A DNA stretch of 64,000 bases from Tepidicaulis marinus (GTDB lineage Bacteria; Pseudomonadota; Alphaproteobacteria; Parvibaculales; Parvibaculaceae): contig NZ_BBIO01000014.1 of assembly GCF_000739695.1 (NCBI RefSeq), positions 42,801-106,800 on the forward strand. Direction: 5' to 3'. The position numbers were made by a program, and so were the translations under genes. The stretch's first letter is position 1; the number at the start of each line of letters is the position of its first letter. The notes beneath the pieces are model-generated. The model saw only the letters and a list, made by a program, of their open reading frames with translations. It ran no database searches and had not been told where the DNA came from. Shown piece after piece: positions 1 through 8,889 of the stretch.

Positions 1-291
1 CTGACCATCGAGACGGGCGAGGCGGTCTATTGGAGCCGCTCGCGCGGCGGCCTTTGGAAGAAGGGCGAGACCAGCGGCCAGGTGCAGAGCGTGGTGGAAA
101 TGCGCACCGACTGCGACCAGGACGCCATTTGGCTGAAGGTCAATGTCGCCGGCAATGGCGCGACCTGCCATGTCGGTTACAAAGCCTGCTTTTACCGCTC
201 CATTCCGGTGGGCACGGGCAAGAAACCCGCGCCGCTCGATTTTACCGAGCATGAGAAAGTCTACGACCCGAAAGACGTTTACGGGAAATAG
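1..291 (+). CDS. hisI: Phosphoribosyl-AMP cyclohydrolase, 3' part (5' end outside window)
   Basis: HisI opens the purine ring of phosphoribosyl-AMP in the third step of histidine synthesis, in the cytosol. The frame is open from base 1 and codes for 96 residues. It contains the family signatures [15 protein letters not shown], the metal-binding CDQD motif, and the paired cysteines of [14 protein letters not shown] full HisI has about 120-140 residues, so only the N-terminus is missing. No HisE (pyrophosphohydrolase) domain follows, so this is the stand-alone form usual in alphaproteobacteria. The next gene starts 94 bases downstream on the same strand. Confidence 0.93.
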   Translation: MTIETGEAVYWSRSRGGLWKKGETSGQVQSVVEMRTDCDQDAIWLKVNVAGNGATCHVGYKACFYRSIPVGTGKKPAPLDFTEHEKVYDPKDVYGK

Positions 292-385
292 GTCCGCCAC
301 CCCGCGCCGCCGCCCCGTCATGCCTTCCGGGCCTTGCCTTGCCCGGCCTTTGTGATGTAATGCGCAGATAAAGCGAAGGCCAATC

Positions 386-1450
386 ATGCGCAAACCGGTA
401 CCCAAACAATCCGTCAAACCGAAAATCGGCCTGGCCCTCGGCTCGGGCGTGGCGCGCGGCTGGTCGCATATCGGCGTCATGCAGCGCCTTGCCGAAGAAG
501 GCATCGAGATCGACGTGATTTCGGGCACCTCCATTGGCGCCCTGGTGGGCGGGTGTTATGCGGCAGGCAAGCTCGATGCGCTGGAAGAATTCGCCCGCTC
601 GCTGAACGCGCGCCGGCTCTTCAATCTCATGGATATCCGCTTCAACGGCTCGGCACTTTTCGGCGGCAGCAAACTTGCCGAGCTTTTGAAAGAACATTTG
701 CACGAGCGCCAGATCGAAGACCTGCCGCGCAAATTCGTGGCCGTTGCGACGGATATGAATAGCGGTCATGAGGTGTGGCTGAAACACGGCTCGATGATCG
801 ATGCCATCCGCGCCTCTTATGCTTTGCCCGGCGTTTTCGAACCCGTGCCCCATGAAGGGCGCTGGCTGATCGACGGCGCCCTCGTCAATCCGGTGCCGAT
901 TTCCATTTGCCGCGCCTTCGACGCGCATCTCGTCATCGCCGTCAACCTCAACCTCGATGCGTTCGGCATGACTTCGGCGCTGAATTATTACCGCCTGGAA
1001 GAAGAACTGGAAGCGGAGCGCGAGGCCAAGCGCGAGGCGAAACGGGGCATCCTCGAGACGGAGGACATGATCAGCCTCGAAAACACGGATCTGGAAATAC
1101 CGATCGAAGATGACGAGACGCCGGAAAAGAGCCTGCGCAAATCCATCTCCGACCGGCTGAAACAAATGCGCGGTGGCACGGACCGCGCGCTGCTGCAGCA
1201 GCTTTTCAAACGCGACGCGCCTTCAGGGCCGGGGCTGGTTACTGTCATGACCAGCGCGCTGAACATCATTCAAGACCGCTTGGCCCGCGCGCGCATGGCC
1301 GCCGATCCGGCCGATGTCGTCATCGAGCCGGATGTGGGTCATATCAATCTCATCGATTTCGACAAGGCCGATGAACTGATCCGTCACGGCCGCGAGGCAG
1401 CCGACCGTTCCATGCCCTTCATCGAACGGGCGCTCAAACAGCTCAGCTAA
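386..1450 (+). CDS. Patatin-like phospholipase / RssA-type serine esterase
   Basis: A 354-residue patatin-family acyl hydrolase. The oxyanion loop GSGVARG is at residues 19-25, the nucleophile elbow GTSIG at 47-51 (Ser49), and the catalytic-dyad Asp is in DGA (Asp163). There is no signal peptide, so it is probably cytosolic or on the inner face of the membrane. Residues ~205-250 form a highly charged, Glu/Lys/Arg-rich helical insert not needed for the core fold. The family cleaves acyl chains from phospholipids or other lipids; the real substrate is unknown. It converges on the CBS gene two bases away, so the two do not share a transcript. Confidence 0.88.
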   Translation: MRKPVPKQSVKPKIGLALGSGVARGWSHIGVMQRLAEEGIEIDVISGTSIGALVGGCYAAGKLDALEEFARSLNARRLFNLMDIRFNGSALFGGSKLAELLKEHLHERQIEDLPRKFVAVATDMNSGHEVWLKHGSMIDAIRASYALPGVFEPVPHEGRWLIDGALVNPVPISICRAFDAHLVIAVNLNLDAFGMTSALNYYRLEEELEAEREAKREAKRGILETEDMISLENTDLEIPIEDDETPEKSLRKSISDRLKQMRGGTDRALLQQLFKRDAPSGPGLVTVMTSALNIIQDRLARARMAADPADVVIEPDVGHINLIDFDKADELIRHGREAADRSMPFIERALKQLS

Positions 1451-1452
1451 GC

Positions 1453-1881
1453 TCAGCCGGTGGCGATATACATTTTGAGCTGCTCGGCTTCCATCTCCGT
1501 TTCCGCGATCTTGTATTTGACCACGTCACCGATGGAGATGAGGCCGATCATCTCGCCTTCTTCCACCACGGGCACGTGACGGAAGCGCCCGCCGGTCATG
1601 ATGCCCATCAGATGGTCCACCGTGTCCGCGCGCGTACAGGTGATGACGTTCTGCGTCATGGTTTCGCGAACGGGCTTGTTCAGCACGGCAGCGCCGAATT
1701 TGGAAATCGCGCGCACGATGTCGCGCTCGGACAGGATGCCGCCCAGCTTTTTCCCGTCTGCAACAACCACGGCACCGATTTTCTTTTCGCTCAGAAGATC
1801 GGCAGCCTCTTTCAGCGTCGCATCGGCGGGAATGGCCACGACCTTGTGGCCCTTTTCCTTCAGGATCGTTTCAACGTTCAT
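1453..1881 (-). CDS. CBS-domain pair protein
   Basis: A 142-residue stand-alone protein made of two CBS motifs (about residues 10-65 and 75-130), with LSERDIVRAI and LISIGDVVKY as their C-terminal signatures. CBS pairs bind adenosyl ligands (AMP, ATP, SAM) and act as energy or ligand sensors. A partner enzyme cannot be deduced here. The ATG at 1881 is preceded by a strong ribosome site (AGGAGGAG). It is widely conserved in alphaproteobacteria, often as a single gene. Confidence 0.9.
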   Translation of the reverse strand: MNVETILKEKGHKVVAIPADATLKEAADLLSEKKIGAVVVADGKKLGGILSERDIVRAISKFGAAVLNKPVRETMTQNVITCTRADTVDHLMGIMTGGRFRHVPVVEEGEMIGLISIGDVVKYKIAETEMEAEQLKMYIATG

Positions 1882-2115
1882 TCGGCTCCTCCTGTAAAGG
1901 CGCGTGCCTGCGGCATCGCCATCATCCCCCGGAGACTAAAGGCTCTCCCAAGCCCGCGAATAAAAATGATGACCCCGCCACGCCCGACATTCAAGATGCA
2001 TGCGAGACGAAAACATCATTAAAACGTCAGGGACGCTGCCCTATTTGCGACACAATAATCCTGACACTGACGTCACCATTATAGTTAAAAGCGCAGGAAG
2101 CCGGGGGAAACGGGC

Positions 2116-3423
2116 ATGGATGGTTGGCCTTTCTGGAAACGCCTGTATCAAAGGCAAATAAATCGTGATCTGGACCTATGGGTTACGAAGGGCTGGGTCA
2201 CCCAGCAAAATGCCGAAGCGATCCGCCGCTCGCTGGAAAGCGAAGATGGCGGCAGCCGCCTGCCTCTCGTGCTTTCGCTTCTGGGCGCGGCCCTGCTCGG
2301 CCTTGCCGCTCTCTCTTTCGTTGCCGCCAATTGGGCGGAGATGCCGAAGCTCCTGCGCCTTCTCATTCTCTTTGTTTCGCTTGGTGCTGCGTACGGCGCG
2401 GCGATCTGGCTTTATCTGAAAAAACACACGGGCTTCGCCGAAGCCGCGCTTCTACTTGCCGCGCTCCTTTTCGGCGCGAACATCATGCTCATCGCGCAGA
2501 TGTATCATCTGGCGAGCGATTATACGGGCGGGCTTTTTGCCTGGTCGCTCGGCGCGCTGGCGCTTGCCTGGGCGGCAAAATCCCGCGCCGTGCTGGCCGG
2601 CTCCTTTGTACTGCTCTTCATCTGGACGGGCACCGCCTCGCTCGATGCCGGTATCAGCCCGCACTGGACCTATATTCCCGCCTGGGCAGCGGCAACCTTG
2701 CTCGGCTTCCGCCTGCAATGGACGCCCTCCTACCATCTGTCCCTCCTCTCCTTCTTCGGCTGGCTGCTGATGGGGCTTGAAGGGTTCGGCAATTACCATT
2801 GGGACAGCGGCAATCTTCTGTTCTTCGGCCTTGCCATCGCGCTTACCGTCTGGCTGAAAGGCCGGCTCGGCGGCGCGCTCGGCCTGCGCATGGGGCGCGT
2901 TGCCGAAGCTTACGGCGCCATCGTCACCGGCATTTTGCTTTTTGCCCTGCAACTCGACGCGCTCGATTTCACGAGCGAGATGAGCTGGCGTCTGGTGCTG
3001 CTCGCCTTTGGCGCTTTCAACGTAGCGCTCCTGTTTTTCTGTGTGATGCGCCGCGCCTTCACCATGACGGGGCTTGCAGGCTTCGGCGCGCTGCTGGCGC
3101 TGACCGTCCTGCCCGCGATCCTCACAAGCGGGGAAACGAATTATCTCGATATGACGACCGGCATGGGCGGCATTCTCTATTTCGCTTTCGCCATCTGGCT
3201 CATTTTCCTCGGCACACAGTCGGCAAGCCGCTTCCTCGTCAATCTGGGCTTTACCGCCTTTGCCGCCGAGGCTTTCTATATTTATGCCGAAACGCTCGGC
3301 ACTTTGCTCGACACCGCGCTCTTCTTCGCCCTGGGCGGCATCCTGCTGATCGCGGGGAGCTGGGCGCTCAACCGCTGGCGCAAAAGAATGTTGGCTGAAA
3401 CCGGGAAGGGAGAGGCCCAATGA
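2116..3423 (+). CDS. DUF2157 polytopic membrane protein
   Basis: A 435-residue inner-membrane protein. The cytosolic N-terminus (~60 residues, with WVTQQNAEAIRRSLE) is typical of DUF2157. About twelve hydrophobic helices follow, starting with LPLVLSLLGAALLGLAALSF, and the C-terminus is short and basic. No enzyme motif is visible. Its stop overlaps the next start by four bases (ATGA), so it is translationally coupled to the GDYXXLXY protein; these families commonly occur together, implying a shared and still unknown envelope role. The 234 bases upstream (1882-2115) hold the divergent promoter region with the CBS gene; I see no gene there. Confidence 0.85.
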   Translation: MDGWPFWKRLYQRQINRDLDLWVTKGWVTQQNAEAIRRSLESEDGGSRLPLVLSLLGAALLGLAALSFVAANWAEMPKLLRLLILFVSLGAAYGAAIWLYLKKHTGFAEAALLLAALLFGANIMLIAQMYHLASDYTGGLFAWSLGALALAWAAKSRAVLAGSFVLLFIWTGTASLDAGISPHWTYIPAWAAATLLGFRLQWTPSYHLSLLSFFGWLLMGLEGFGNYHWDSGNLLFFGLAIALTVWLKGRLGGALGLRMGRVAEAYGAIVTGILLFALQLDALDFTSEMSWRLVLLAFGAFNVALLFFCVMRRAFTMTGLAGFGALLALTVLPAILTSGETNYLDMTTGMGGILYFAFAIWLIFLGTQSASRFLVNLGFTAFAAEAFYIYAETLGTLLDTALFFALGGILLIAGSWALNRWRKRMLAETGKGEAQ

Positions 3424-4052
3424 GCTTCATCGATAAGCAGATCAAAGGCCTGCAATCCCCTGCCCCCCGCGCCCGCGGCACCTTTGCGCTGGCCGTCGCC
3501 GCGATCTTCCTTGCTCAGGCGCTCTTTCTCGGCGCCATGATCTGGGACCGTATGGCGCTCCTGCGCTCCGGCACGGAAGTCACGCTCGCCATCGAGCCGG
3601 TGGACCCGCGCGATCTTTTCCGCGGTGACTATGTTGTCCTCACCTACGACATTTCGCGGCTGGAAGAATCGAAACTTGCAGGCGACAACGGCTTTGAAGA
3701 AGGCGACGAGGTCTGGGTGACGCTCGAAGAACAAGACGGCCTCTGGCAGGCCGCCGCCCTTTACCGCGCAGCACCTGACGATGGCATCTTCATCAAGGGC
3801 CGGGTGGATTATGCGATCGGCGCCCGCCCGCGCACCGTGGAAGAAGAGGAACCCTGCGAGAATTGCCGCATGCTCACGCTTTTCTACGGCATCGAAAGCT
3901 ATTTCGTGCCGGAGGGCACGGGCTGGGACCTTGAAGAGCAGCGCAACGAAAACCGCCTGGCCGCACGCATTGCGCTCGGCAGTGACGGGGAAGCCGCCAT
4001 CAAGGGGCTCCTCCTTGACGGCGAGCTGATTTACGAAGAACCGCTCTTCTAA
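3420..4052 (+). CDS. GDYXXLXY-family membrane-anchored protein
   Basis: A 210-residue protein with one N-terminal membrane anchor (residues ~21-42) and a periplasmic domain. That domain carries the defining motif GDYVVLTY at 69-76, preceded by EPVDPRDLFR. The family is uncharacterised. It starts inside the stop of the DUF2157 gene (ATGA overlap), which indicates an obligate pair. A Cys pair, CENC, near residue 146 could be redox-active or metal-binding; that is inference. It is convergent with the carotenoid oxygenase gene 10 bases away. Confidence 0.85.
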   Translation: MSFIDKQIKGLQSPAPRARGTFALAVAAIFLAQALFLGAMIWDRMALLRSGTEVTLAIEPVDPRDLFRGDYVVLTYDISRLEESKLAGDNGFEEGDEVWVTLEEQDGLWQAAALYRAAPDDGIFIKGRVDYAIGARPRTVEEEEPCENCRMLTLFYGIESYFVPEGTGWDLEEQRNENRLAARIALGSDGEAAIKGLLLDGELIYEEPLF

Positions 4053-4062
4053 TTTACACAGC

Positions 4063-5484
4063 TCACGCGGGCCGCCAATTGCCGTGGAAACCATGGGGGA
4101 TGCGCACGGGCAGATGCGCGAGCGCGAGCGGCCCCGCGCCAACATCGCTTGCATCGAAAACGGCAAAATCCGAGAGGTTCGTCTCCCGCCGGTAAATCGC
4201 GGTGACGAGATAGCCGTCCCCTTCCGCAGAGCCCGGCGCGCGCGGCACGAAGACGGGTTCGAGCACCGTATTGCCCGCGCCCGCATCCCACTCGGTTTTC
4301 TTGCCGGTCTCAAGATCGATATGCACCAGCACGTCATAGGAAGCGGCCTCCGCTTCCGGCCGCGCCATGGAGGCATAATAGCCGTGGCGGTAGCCGAGTC
4401 CCGCAAAGCGCTCATCGAGGCGCGGAAACTCGCCGCGAAGGTCGGACAGCACTTCTTCGCTATAGCTGTTCGTGTTGCCGTCGAGATCGAAGGTCCAGCG
4501 CACGAGCAGCCCCTGCTCGCTCGACAGATCGGAAGGCGGGCGCGCGCCATTCGCGTCCGGAAAAAGCGGCACGCGGGAATATTTCATCACATCGGCAATG
4601 ACCTTCGTATGCCCGCCCTCACGCACCGTATAGGCATTCATCGGATGATAGACATAGCAAGGATCGCCCTCGAACCAGCGCATGTCCTCCACCGCCCCGT
4701 CCCGGCGCATAATACCGATCATGCTCGGCGTATCCGGGTCCCAGGCGATGACCGGCCCGCCCTGCATGATCCGGTCAACATCGATGGTCGCGGGGAAAAG
4801 CGGAAAGATCACATGCTCGTCCGTGGTAATGAAGTCATGCATCATCGTGCAATAAGGCGCCTCGAATTTTTCGCTTCGCGTCACGCGCCCATCCGCGCCC
4901 ACCACATTATAGGCAATGGTCTTCGAGCCCGGCCCGTCCGCCATATAGGCGAAGAACAGCATTTCGCCGGTTTCAGGATCGATCTTGGGATGGGCGGTCA
5001 TCGCGCCTTTATATTTGCCCTCGAAGGTCCAGCTGCCCGCCGTTTCCAGCGTCACTGGGTCCATGGCAACGGGCGAGCTTCCTTCATCCAGCGCCAATAA
5101 CTTGCCGCCATGCCAGACGATATTGGTATTGGCGACATTGTTACGCAGTTCCTCGCCGCCCGGCGCGCGCGGCTCCCCAAAGCCGGTTCCGACGAGCCTT
5201 CGCCCCGCCTTGCGCTGCGCTTCATATTGCTCGGTATGCACCCAGCGGTTCCGGTAAGAGGCGCGCCCACCTTCCACATGAATGCCATGCACCATGCCCT
5301 CGCCCAGAAACCAGTGATGCTTTTCCCCGAGCGGGGGAAACATCGGGTTCGGACCATTGCGGTAAAGCGTGCCGGAAAGCGCCTCGGGCATATCGCCCGT
5401 CACAACGAGATCCGGCGCGTCCATCTCGGCCAGCACCGGCGCGTAATTGCCCTTCAGGACACCAATTTCAGGAAACGGTTTCAT
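4063..5484 (-). CDS. Carotenoid cleavage oxygenase (RPE65/CCD family)
   Basis: A 473-residue non-haem iron dioxygenase of the carotenoid/stilbene cleavage family. The iron-ligand histidines lie in recognisable segments: TAHPKID, MMHDFITT, the VYHPMNAY region, and the C-terminal PHGFHGNW. LYRNGPNP near the N-terminus is another family hallmark. Start 5484 is chosen because GGAGGAG lies about 7 bases upstream; a longer frame to 5541 lacks a site and starts in low-complexity sequence. There is no signal peptide, so it is cytosolic. Substrate (carotenoid, apocarotenoid or lignin-type stilbene) cannot be told. No carotenoid synthesis genes are in the window. Confidence 0.9.
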   Translation of the reverse strand: MKPFPEIGVLKGNYAPVLAEMDAPDLVVTGDMPEALSGTLYRNGPNPMFPPLGEKHHWFLGEGMVHGIHVEGGRASYRNRWVHTEQYEAQRKAGRRLVGTGFGEPRAPGGEELRNNVANTNIVWHGGKLLALDEGSSPVAMDPVTLETAGSWTFEGKYKGAMTAHPKIDPETGEMLFFAYMADGPGSKTIAYNVVGADGRVTRSEKFEAPYCTMMHDFITTDEHVIFPLFPATIDVDRIMQGGPVIAWDPDTPSMIGIMRRDGAVEDMRWFEGDPCYVYHPMNAYTVREGGHTKVIADVMKYSRVPLFPDANGARPPSDLSSEQGLLVRWTFDLDGNTNSYSEEVLSDLRGEFPRLDERFAGLGYRHGYYASMARPEAEAASYDVLVHIDLETGKKTEWDAGAGNTVLEPVFVPRAPGSAEGDGYLVTAIYRRETNLSDFAVFDASDVGAGPLALAHLPVRIPHGFHGNWRPA

Positions 5485-5702
5485 AAGCCAAGCTCCTCCA
5501 TCCTCCCGGCTATTACACAGCCGCGCCGCGGCAATTGCCACCGCTCATCCGGCCCATTTGTGAACAATAGGATGTGCAGGGACCGCCCGTTCGATTCGCT
5601 TGCACCGTAATGCCGCCCTTGCCGACGCGGCGTCGGAATAGGCGCCATTGCGCTTGGCCTTCCCGCTTCTATGATGGCGCCAAACGAATTGGGGAGCCTC
5701 CG

Positions 5703-6680
5703 ATGAAAGCCATTCTCTGCCACGACTACGCGCCGCCGGAAAAACTGCGCTTTGAAGACGTGCCCGATCCTGCCGCCAAAGACGGCCAGGCCATTATCGC
5801 CATCAAAGCGGCGGGCGTCGGCTTTGTGGACGGCCTGCTTGTCCAGGGGCTCTATCAGGTCAAAATCCCCCTGCCCTTTATTCCCGGCACGGAGTTTTCC
5901 GGCATCGTGGAAAGCGTAGGCGCAGGCGTCAAAGACTTAAAACCGGGTGACAGAGTGCTCGGCTCGGCCATGGGCGGGGCCTGTGCGGAAAAAATCGCCG
6001 TGCCTGCCGCGTCCTGCGTGCCCATTCCGGATAATCTGGACTTTGCACCTGCCGCCGGCATCATCATCTCTTATTGCACCGCGCTTTACGGGCTGCGCGC
6101 CTGCGCGAATGCCAAGGGAGGCGAAACGCTGCTTGTCCTCGGCGCGGCAGGCGGGGTCGGCAGCGCCGCCATTCAGCTTGCAAAAGCCATGGGGCTGAGC
6201 GTCATTGCCGCCGCCTCCAGCGAGGAAAAGCGCAACACCGCACGCACGCTCGGCGCGGACCATACCGTCGATTATACGAAGGAAGATTGGCGGAGCGATC
6301 TGAAGGAACTGACCGGCGGCAAAGGCGTCGATCTCGTCTATGACCCGGTGGGCGGGCCGATCTCGGAAGCGGCCTTGCGCTCGCTCGCGCCGGGCGGGCG
6401 GCATCTCGTGGTCGGCTTTGCGGCCGGCGACATTCCCCGCATCCCGCTCAATCTGCCGCTTTTGAAGCGCTGCTCGGTGGTCGGCGTGGATTGGGGGGGC
6501 TTTGCCCGGGCCGAGCCGCAGAATGCGGCGCCCTTCATGCGCGATCTCATGGCAATGATCGCCAAGGGAAAGCTTAAACCGGAAGGTTTTGCCCTTTATC
6601 CCATGGCCGAAGCCGGGCGGGCGCTCAGCGACATTGCCGCGCGCAAGGCGCTGGGCAAAGTGGTGCTGACGAACGACTAA
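5703..6680 (+). CDS. NAD(P)H:quinone oxidoreductase-like, zinc-independent MDR family
   Basis: A 325-residue medium-chain dehydrogenase/reductase of the quinone oxidoreductase branch. The N-terminal GroES-like domain has PGTEFSG. The nucleotide-binding loop GAAGGVGSAAIQLAK sits about residues 146-160, followed by GADHTVDYT. The zinc-ligand pattern of alcohol dehydrogenases is absent, so it probably reduces quinones or enones with NADPH. Start 5703 follows GGGGAG at good spacing and matches the family N-terminus (MKAI). It is a single gene, divergent from the carotenoid oxygenase. Confidence 0.88.
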   Translation: MKAILCHDYAPPEKLRFEDVPDPAAKDGQAIIAIKAAGVGFVDGLLVQGLYQVKIPLPFIPGTEFSGIVESVGAGVKDLKPGDRVLGSAMGGACAEKIAVPAASCVPIPDNLDFAPAAGIIISYCTALYGLRACANAKGGETLLVLGAAGGVGSAAIQLAKAMGLSVIAAASSEEKRNTARTLGADHTVDYTKEDWRSDLKELTGGKGVDLVYDPVGGPISEAALRSLAPGGRHLVVGFAAGDIPRIPLNLPLLKRCSVVGVDWGGFARAEPQNAAPFMRDLMAMIAKGKLKPEGFALYPMAEAGRALSDIAARKALGKVVLTND

Positions 6681-6701
6681 AGAAGAGGCGCGGGACGGCG
6701 C

Positions 6702-7037
6702 TTAGTCGTCCCGCTCGTCCCCACGCTCTTGCGGAAACTTGCCGAAGGGAAAGGGTTTTTCTTCCTGCCCGTAAGTAATGAAGGTCAGGCATTCCCAGAC
6801 ATAGGCGACCAGCCGTTTGGAAAAGGCAGCCAGCTCCTCGTTTTTTTCGCCATTGATCAGCACGACGATGAATTGCACCGCGCCGAGCAGGATCGACAGG
6901 GAAAAGGCGATATTTCCCAAAAACCAGAAGCCGATCATGTAAAGCACGCGCTGCCAGGCTGCGCCGCCTGGGCGCTCACCCGCCTGCTCGCCGCTGCGAT
7001 CCGAACCGGAACTCGAATGGGAAGATGCATCGCTCAT
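6702..7037 (-). CDS. DUF4389 small membrane protein
   Basis: A 111-residue protein. A disordered Ser/Gly-rich N-terminus (~35 residues) precedes a hydrophobic hairpin around residues 40-70 and the family signature ending FITYGQEEKPFPFG. DUF4389 proteins are inner-membrane proteins of unknown role. The ATG at 7037 is preceded by AGGAG (CAGGAGACCCC), so the upstream extension to 7127 is rejected. It follows the rhomboid gene on the same strand after about 110 bases. Confidence 0.85.
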   Translation of the reverse strand: MSDASSHSSSGSDRSGEQAGERPGGAAWQRVLYMIGFWFLGNIAFSLSILLGAVQFIVVLINGEKNEELAAFSKRLVAYVWECLTFITYGQEEKPFPFGKFPQERGDERDD

Positions 7038-7145
7038 TGGGGTCTCCTGGAGTTCGCGCCGGCGCGCCGAAAGCCGCGCCTCATAAGATGTGGGGGGCAG
7101 GCGCGCGCTTTCAAGCTTGAGAGCCAATCCTAGAGAGACTGGTCC

Positions 7146-7931
7146 TCAGCCCTTCCACTCGCCATAGCCCACATTGCCCGGCCCGCCGGAAGGCGAGGTT
7201 TTGATCGGATCGAAAAACCCGAAAAGCAGAAGCCCGGCGAAAAACCCGCCAAGATGGGCTTCCCAGGCAACCGAGACGATCTGGCCCGAAGGCGTCAGCC
7301 CCGTAATGCCGAAAAGCAGATTCATGCCGATCCAGATGGCAATGAAGATGAGCGTGCGCCGGTCCGTCAGCGCCTGAAGGATGCTGGCCTGCGCCCTTGG
7401 CGCGCCGGGAAGCCCCGTCTGGCCCGTGCCGATCATGCCGAGCGGGCCGCCCGCCAGAAAGACAAAGCGCGCCGCCCCGCCCATGAGCCCGGACACCGCC
7501 GCCGAGGCCCCTACAACCGGCGTCAGCTCGCCCGCATAGATCACCACATGGGTAATGCCGCCGATAATGGCGCAGATCAAATAGAAGGTAAGAAAACGCG
7601 CCGTGCCGATCCGCCGCGCCACGGGCGTGCCGAAGGCAAGCAGCCAGATCGAATTGAAAATCACATGGGTCCAGCCCCCATGCAAAAAGGCATAGGTGAT
7701 GAAAGTCCAAAGGTCCGCGAGAATGCCGCCGGGAAAAAAGTAGAGGTTGCCGTCCACCGCCGGGGCATAACGCGCGGGAATGAGCGAGCCCCAGATGAGG
7801 AGATCGCCGGATAATTCACGCCCGCCATAGGCTTGCAGCAGAAAGACCGCGAAAATGGCGGCGACCAGCGCAATGACCACGGAAGGCGCGTTAAATGCGG
7901 GCGGCTCTTTATATTCCTGTAAATCAGCCAC
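7146..7931 (-). CDS. Rhomboid-family intramembrane serine protease
   Basis: A 261-residue polytopic protein. It has the rhomboid catalytic features: HVIFN (His89, Asn93), GAS with the nucleophile Ser143 in GASAAVSG, and His226 in AHLGGF. About six hydrophobic segments are visible. Rhomboids cleave transmembrane helices of other membrane proteins; the substrate is unknown. Translation begins at a GTG (7929-7931) inside the 3' end of the isomerase gene, an 8-base overlap that points to coupling. An in-frame later start would lose the first helix. Confidence 0.9.
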   Translation of the reverse strand: MADLQEYKEPPAFNAPSVVIALVAAIFAVFLLQAYGGRELSGDLLIWGSLIPARYAPAVDGNLYFFPGGILADLWTFITYAFLHGGWTHVIFNSIWLLAFGTPVARRIGTARFLTFYLICAIIGGITHVVIYAGELTPVVGASAAVSGLMGGAARFVFLAGGPLGMIGTGQTGLPGAPRAQASILQALTDRRTLIFIAIWIGMNLLFGITGLTPSGQIVSVAWEAHLGGFFAGLLLFGFFDPIKTSPSGGPGNVGYGEWKG

Positions 7932-8556
7932 GGGCCGCCGCCTTCTTCAAGGGAAGCTCGCCTTTCAGCGCCGCCTCGACGAGGGGCAGCCGGTCATTGC
8001 CGAAGAACATACTCTCTCCATTCACAAACATGGTGGGCGAACCGAACCCGCCCCGCTCGATCACTTCTTCCGTATTTTGCTTCAACCGGTCCTTGATATC
8101 CTGATCCTTGATCCGTTTCAGCAGCATTTCAGGATCGATACCGACTTTCTCGCAGATCTTCGCGATCTCTTCCGGCTGGCTGATGTCTTTCAGATCGCCC
8201 CAATAGGCCTCGAACATGGCCCAGGCGTAGGGCACGAGCTTGCCTTCATCCTGCGCGACGATCGCCCCGCGCATCGGGTCCACCGCCTTGACGGGAAAAA
8301 CGGGCGGCTGGCCGATCTTGATGCCGGTGAAGCTCGCCCAGTCCTGCAGGTCCTTCACATAATACTTGCCCTTGATCGGATTGGGTTTGGCGCGCAGCTC
8401 GTAAACTTCCTTGTTAACCACGTTGAAGACACCGCCCACCAGGATGGGTTTCCAGATCACCTCAGCGCCCGTGCGCTCGATCACCTCGTGAACCCGCGCA
8501 AAACAAAGGTAAGTCCAAGGGCTCGAACAATCGAAATAGAATTCCAGCGTCGCCAT
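7924..8556 (-). CDS. 2-hydroxychromene-2-carboxylate isomerase-like DsbA-fold protein
   Basis: A 210-residue thioredoxin-fold protein with the family N-terminus FYFDCSSPWTYL (Ser-Pro in place of the redox CXXC) and the C-terminal GGFGSPTMFVNGE. Relatives use glutathione to isomerise hydroxychromene carboxylates in naphthalene-type aromatic breakdown, and resemble GST-kappa. No aromatic operon is adjacent, so the substrate is open. Start 8556 (MATLEFYF) has a ribosome site (AAGGAGCGG) and family-consistent length. It heads a two-gene unit with the rhomboid gene. Confidence 0.87.
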   Translation of the reverse strand: MATLEFYFDCSSPWTYLCFARVHEVIERTGAEVIWKPILVGGVFNVVNKEVYELRAKPNPIKGKYYVKDLQDWASFTGIKIGQPPVFPVKAVDPMRGAIVAQDEGKLVPYAWAMFEAYWGDLKDISQPEEIAKICEKVGIDPEMLLKRIKDQDIKDRLKQNTEEVIERGGFGSPTMFVNGESMFFGNDRLPLVEAALKGELPLKKAAARG

Positions 8557-8889
8557 CCCGCCGCTCCTTATGGTTAACCGCCCGGCTTGCCGCGGGCATT
8601 GAGCGCGAGTGTGGCCGCTCGGGGCCGGATTCGCAACGCGTGCCCGTTCCCGGCCACCACGGCCCGGTGCCACCTGTCCCAGCAAGAGACAAATCCGGCG
8701 TGCCAAAGGGAGGCCGAAAGCGGGATTTCCCCCGTTTTCCCCTTAACGCCGCCTTAACCATGAGAAAAACCCCGCAGAAAAGCTCGCATTTTTCGCGAAA
8801 ATTCCTTCGCCCCGCCGCTGGCACGGCCATTGCGATCCCTTTGGCAAAACAAAAAAAGATCTCAGACCAATCGTTTGACGAGGCTCAAC
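8557..8889. other. Divergent intergenic region ahead of hfaA
   Basis: A 333-base stretch between the isomerase and hfaA starts. It holds no convincing gene. Its only recognisable element is the sigma-54 promoter at 8819-8834. An enhancer-binding site would be expected roughly 80-200 bases upstream of that promoter, but I cannot identify one. Confidence 0.5.
8819..8834 (+). promoter_or_regulatory. Sigma-54 (-24/-12) promoter of hfaAB
   Basis: TGGCACG-GCCA-TTGC matches the RpoN consensus TGGCACG-N4-TTGC at every fixed position, with GG and GC exactly 10 bases apart. Transcription would begin near 8845, leaving a leader of about 45 bases before the hfaA ATG at 8890. A sigma-54 promoter implies control by an AAA+ enhancer-binding protein, which is not in this window. 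Confidence 0.72.

Noticed and set aside
1165..1190. TGGCACG match inside the patatin gene
   Set aside because: It lies in coding sequence and the -12 part (GCGC) does not fit the consensus.
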